Assembly (NCBI RefSeq): GCF_018687895.1 | Contig: NZ_CP061307.1 | Span: 1,054,001-1,118,000, forward strand | Reading direction: 5' to 3' | Origin: Polynucleobacter sp. JS-JIR-II-50 | Lineage (GTDB): Bacteria; Pseudomonadota; Gammaproteobacteria; Burkholderiales; Burkholderiaceae | Length of the DNA: 64,000 nucleotides | Shown here: in pieces, positions 62,404 to 64,000 of the stretch | Position numbering within the stretch: position 1 is the first letter of the stretch | How the letters are laid out: each line of letters begins with the position of its first letter | Translations under genes and position numbers: made by a program | Notes under the pieces: generated by a model | Told to the model about the DNA's origin: nothing | Database searches by the model: none | What the model saw: the letters and a program-made list of their open reading frames with translations, nothing else

Positions 62404-63723
62404 GTGTCAAAAATAGAATCCTCACTCGACAAGGCTGTTGTCAAACTCGTGCAATACAAAAGCAGCGGCAAAGCCCGCTTATGCGCACTTTGGCAACAAC
62501 ACTCTCCTCGATTAAATCAACTTAAGCAGCTGGACTACCTAACCGTTAAATCATTTGTAGTGAAATTCAAATGGCGCATCTTATTGGTGCTGATTATTCT
62601 CTATGCGTGCACTAAGACTTACGATTATTTCTTCCCCGCCTCTGAAAAATCAGGTGGTCCGGTAACCATTACCTCTGTTGTAGTAGAGAAGAAAGATGTT
62701 CCTCTCATCATCGAGGCCACTGGCACGATCGTATCGAACAGTATTGTTGATATTCGTCCAATGGTTACCAATACCGTAGCTAAGATTGAAGTTAAAGATG
62801 GTCAAGAAGTCAAGGCCGGCGATTTGCTGTTTACTTTAGATGACCGCAACGACAAGGCTAACTATGAAAAGCTTAAAGCCCTTGCCGATGATGCCCAAAA
62901 GCAATACCTCAGAGCCAAGGAGCTTGTTGCGAAGAACTTTATCTCAAAAGCAGCCTTAGAGACTACCTTAGCCAACGCCAAGTCTGCACAAGCAGCCGCC
63001 CGTTCCGCAGAAGTGCAGCTATCCTTTGATTACATCAAGTCACCTATTGACGGTCGCGCTGGAATTGTGAATGTGTTTCCGGGTTCACTAGTTCAAGCCA
63101 GCAACATTGTTTCAACTGCGACCAGCTCTACCGCCACTTCAAGCGTAGGCTCTATGGTCACCATTACCCAATTGAACCCAATTAATGTTCAGTTTGTTGT
63201 TCCTGAAAAGGATATCCCCATCATGCTTGAGAATCAGCTTGATGGAGAAGCAATGACCGTCAAAGTTGTAGTTGGCGATAGTGGTAAAAAGACATACGAA
63301 GGAAAAGTCTTGGTGATTGATAACCAAGTAGATCCATCGATCGCAGCAGTCCGCGTTAAAGCCCAGATTCCCAATGATGACAAAACCTTATTGCCCGGTC
63401 AGTTTGCTCGCGTATCATTAGTTGCAAACACTTTAAAGGATGCTTTGGCAATTCCTTCGCAGGCTGTAGTTATTAATGCCCGCGGGAAAATGGTTTATGT
63501 CGTTGATAAGGATGGCAAAGCTGTGGCCAAACCGATCAAAGTGGTTTATGAATATCTAGGCTCAACCGTTGTAACCGGTATTGATGCTGGTGATCGAGTG
63601 GTGGTGGAGGGTAAGCAAAACTTGCGCCCTGGTGGCAAAGTTCGGGAAGCGAAGAATCCATCACCTGCAGCCCCAGCAAGCTCGACCCCTCCAGCAACTC
63701 CTTCAGTCCAAGATAAGAAATGA
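62404..63723 (+). CDS. RND efflux periplasmic adaptor subunit
   Basis: 439 residues from GTG 62404. An unusual N-terminal part of about 55 residues, basic and cytoplasmic, precedes the membrane helix (about 58-75, WRILLVLIILYACTKTYDYF). Then come the MFP lipoyl/barrel-sandwich and hairpin domains (VEVKDGQEVKAGDLLFTLDDR-type segment KDGQEVKAGDLLFTLDD, and coiled coil about 155-200), and beta-barrel segments. It probably links the inner-membrane pump encoded next to an outer-membrane channel. Its stop overlaps the next ATG (ATGA). Confidence 0.92.
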   Translation: MSKIESSLDKAVVKLVQYKSSGKARLCALWQQHSPRLNQLKQLDYLTVKSFVVKFKWRILLVLIILYACTKTYDYFFPASEKSGGPVTITSVVVEKKDVPLIIEATGTIVSNSIVDIRPMVTNTVAKIEVKDGQEVKAGDLLFTLDDRNDKANYEKLKALADDAQKQYLRAKELVAKNFISKAALETTLANAKSAQAAARSAEVQLSFDYIKSPIDGRAGIVNVFPGSLVQASNIVSTATSSTATSSVGSMVTITQLNPINVQFVVPEKDIPIMLENQLDGEAMTVKVVVGDSGKKTYEGKVLVIDNQVDPSIAAVRVKAQIPNDDKTLLPGQFARVSLVANTLKDALAIPSQAVVINARGKMVYVVDKDGKAVAKPIKVVYEYLGSTVVTGIDAGDRVVVEGKQNLRPGGKVREAKNPSPAAPASSTPPATPSVQDKK

Positions 63724-64000
63724 CACTTTCCGAATTATGTATTCGGCGTCCAGTAATGACGGTATTGCTCTCTGTAGCTACCGTTATAGCTGGCGCAGTT
63801 GCTTACGTCAAAATTCCGGTAGCCGCACTACCAAGTTTTAATACTCCCGTTATTTCTGTGAGCGCCTCCTTGCCAGGAGCCTCTCCAGAAAATATGGCGT
63901 CTGCAGTTGCACTCCCTCTCGAAAAAGAATTTTCGACGATTGACGGCATTAACGTCATCAGCTCGACCAACTCTTTAGGCAGCACCAGCATTACCCTCGA
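63720..64000 (+). CDS. RND efflux transporter permease, 3' end cut by the window edge
   Basis: Only about 94 residues are present. The start MTLSELCIRRPVMTVLLSVA and the periplasmic-facing segment PVISVSASLPGASPENMASAV are typical of AcrB/MdtB-type permeases. The ATG overlaps the adaptor stop by 4 bases. Whether an outer-membrane gene follows cannot be seen. Confidence 0.93.
   Translation, partial: MTLSELCIRRPVMTVLLSVATVIAGAVAYVKIPVAALPSFNTPVISVSASLPGASPENMASAVALPLEKEFSTIDGINVISSTNSLGSTSITL

Overview
The window looks like a stretch of a small-genome, low-to-moderate G+C betaproteobacterial chromosome, most like Polynucleobacter (freshwater Burkholderiaceae). This is an inference from protein similarity remembered from that group and from gene order. 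No rRNA gene is present and no database search was run. Coding density is very high: about 65 protein genes and five tRNA genes, with no insertion sequence, prophage, integrase or CRISPR array. Only two stretches longer than 300 bases lack protein genes (13890-14364 and 42514-42843), and both are occupied mainly by tRNA genes.

Layout. 1-4122: the 3' part of purL and a spermidine-synthase-like methyltransferase. 4208-7157 (minus): acnB and a small membrane protein of the superinfection-immunity type. 7269-11457: the pyrG-kdsA-eno-ftsB cluster typical of proteobacteria. 11461-14315: hslO, gltX and a tRNA-Ala/Glu/Asp cluster closed by a strong terminator. 14365-18513 is the most lineage-specific part: a minus-strand set of lipase-like hydrolase, TolC-like outer-membrane protein and Ala/Gln/Lys-repeat exported protein, then small membrane or exported proteins. 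18676-22617: hydroxypyruvate isomerase and tartronate-semialdehyde reductase (glyoxylate/glycerate metabolism), a YqiA-type esterase, a lone HNH nuclease and a DUF3108 protein. 22620-27587 (minus): mltG-tmk-holB-tatD-ankyrin, and a small K+-channel-like protein. 27608-33631: ygfZ, NRDE protein, thioesterase, selO, msrB, yciB, bolA and a parvulin. 33646-39804: MFS transporter, aroC, CBS protein, YihY, WrbA, DUF2069 and a D-2-hydroxyacid dehydrogenase. 39895-42513: a 61-residue orphan, a haloacetate-dehalogenase-like hydrolase and three small exported proteins. 42594-45369: tRNA-Arg and tRNA-Pro, then a His-rich exported protein with a ZnuD-like TonB receptor. 45377-56595: the conserved block glmM-folP-ftsH-rlmE / yhbY / DUF4149-greA-carB-carA. 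56831-64000: a frameshifted prpE, an MltD-like transglycosylase, gloB, a methyltransferase, rnhA and the start of an RND efflux operon.

Most genes are housekeeping: purine and pyrimidine nucleotide synthesis, TCA cycle, cell wall and LPS precursors, division, translation and proteolysis. Many are joined by 1-4 base stop/start overlaps, which suggests translational coupling. The points most worth a second look are the single-base frameshift in prpE at an A5 run, the hydrolase/TolC/Ala-repeat cluster, the orphan 61-residue gene with a strong ribosome binding site and a perfect terminator, the selO-msrB pair, and the putative zinc-uptake pair. I did not find a convincing new defence or mobile system.
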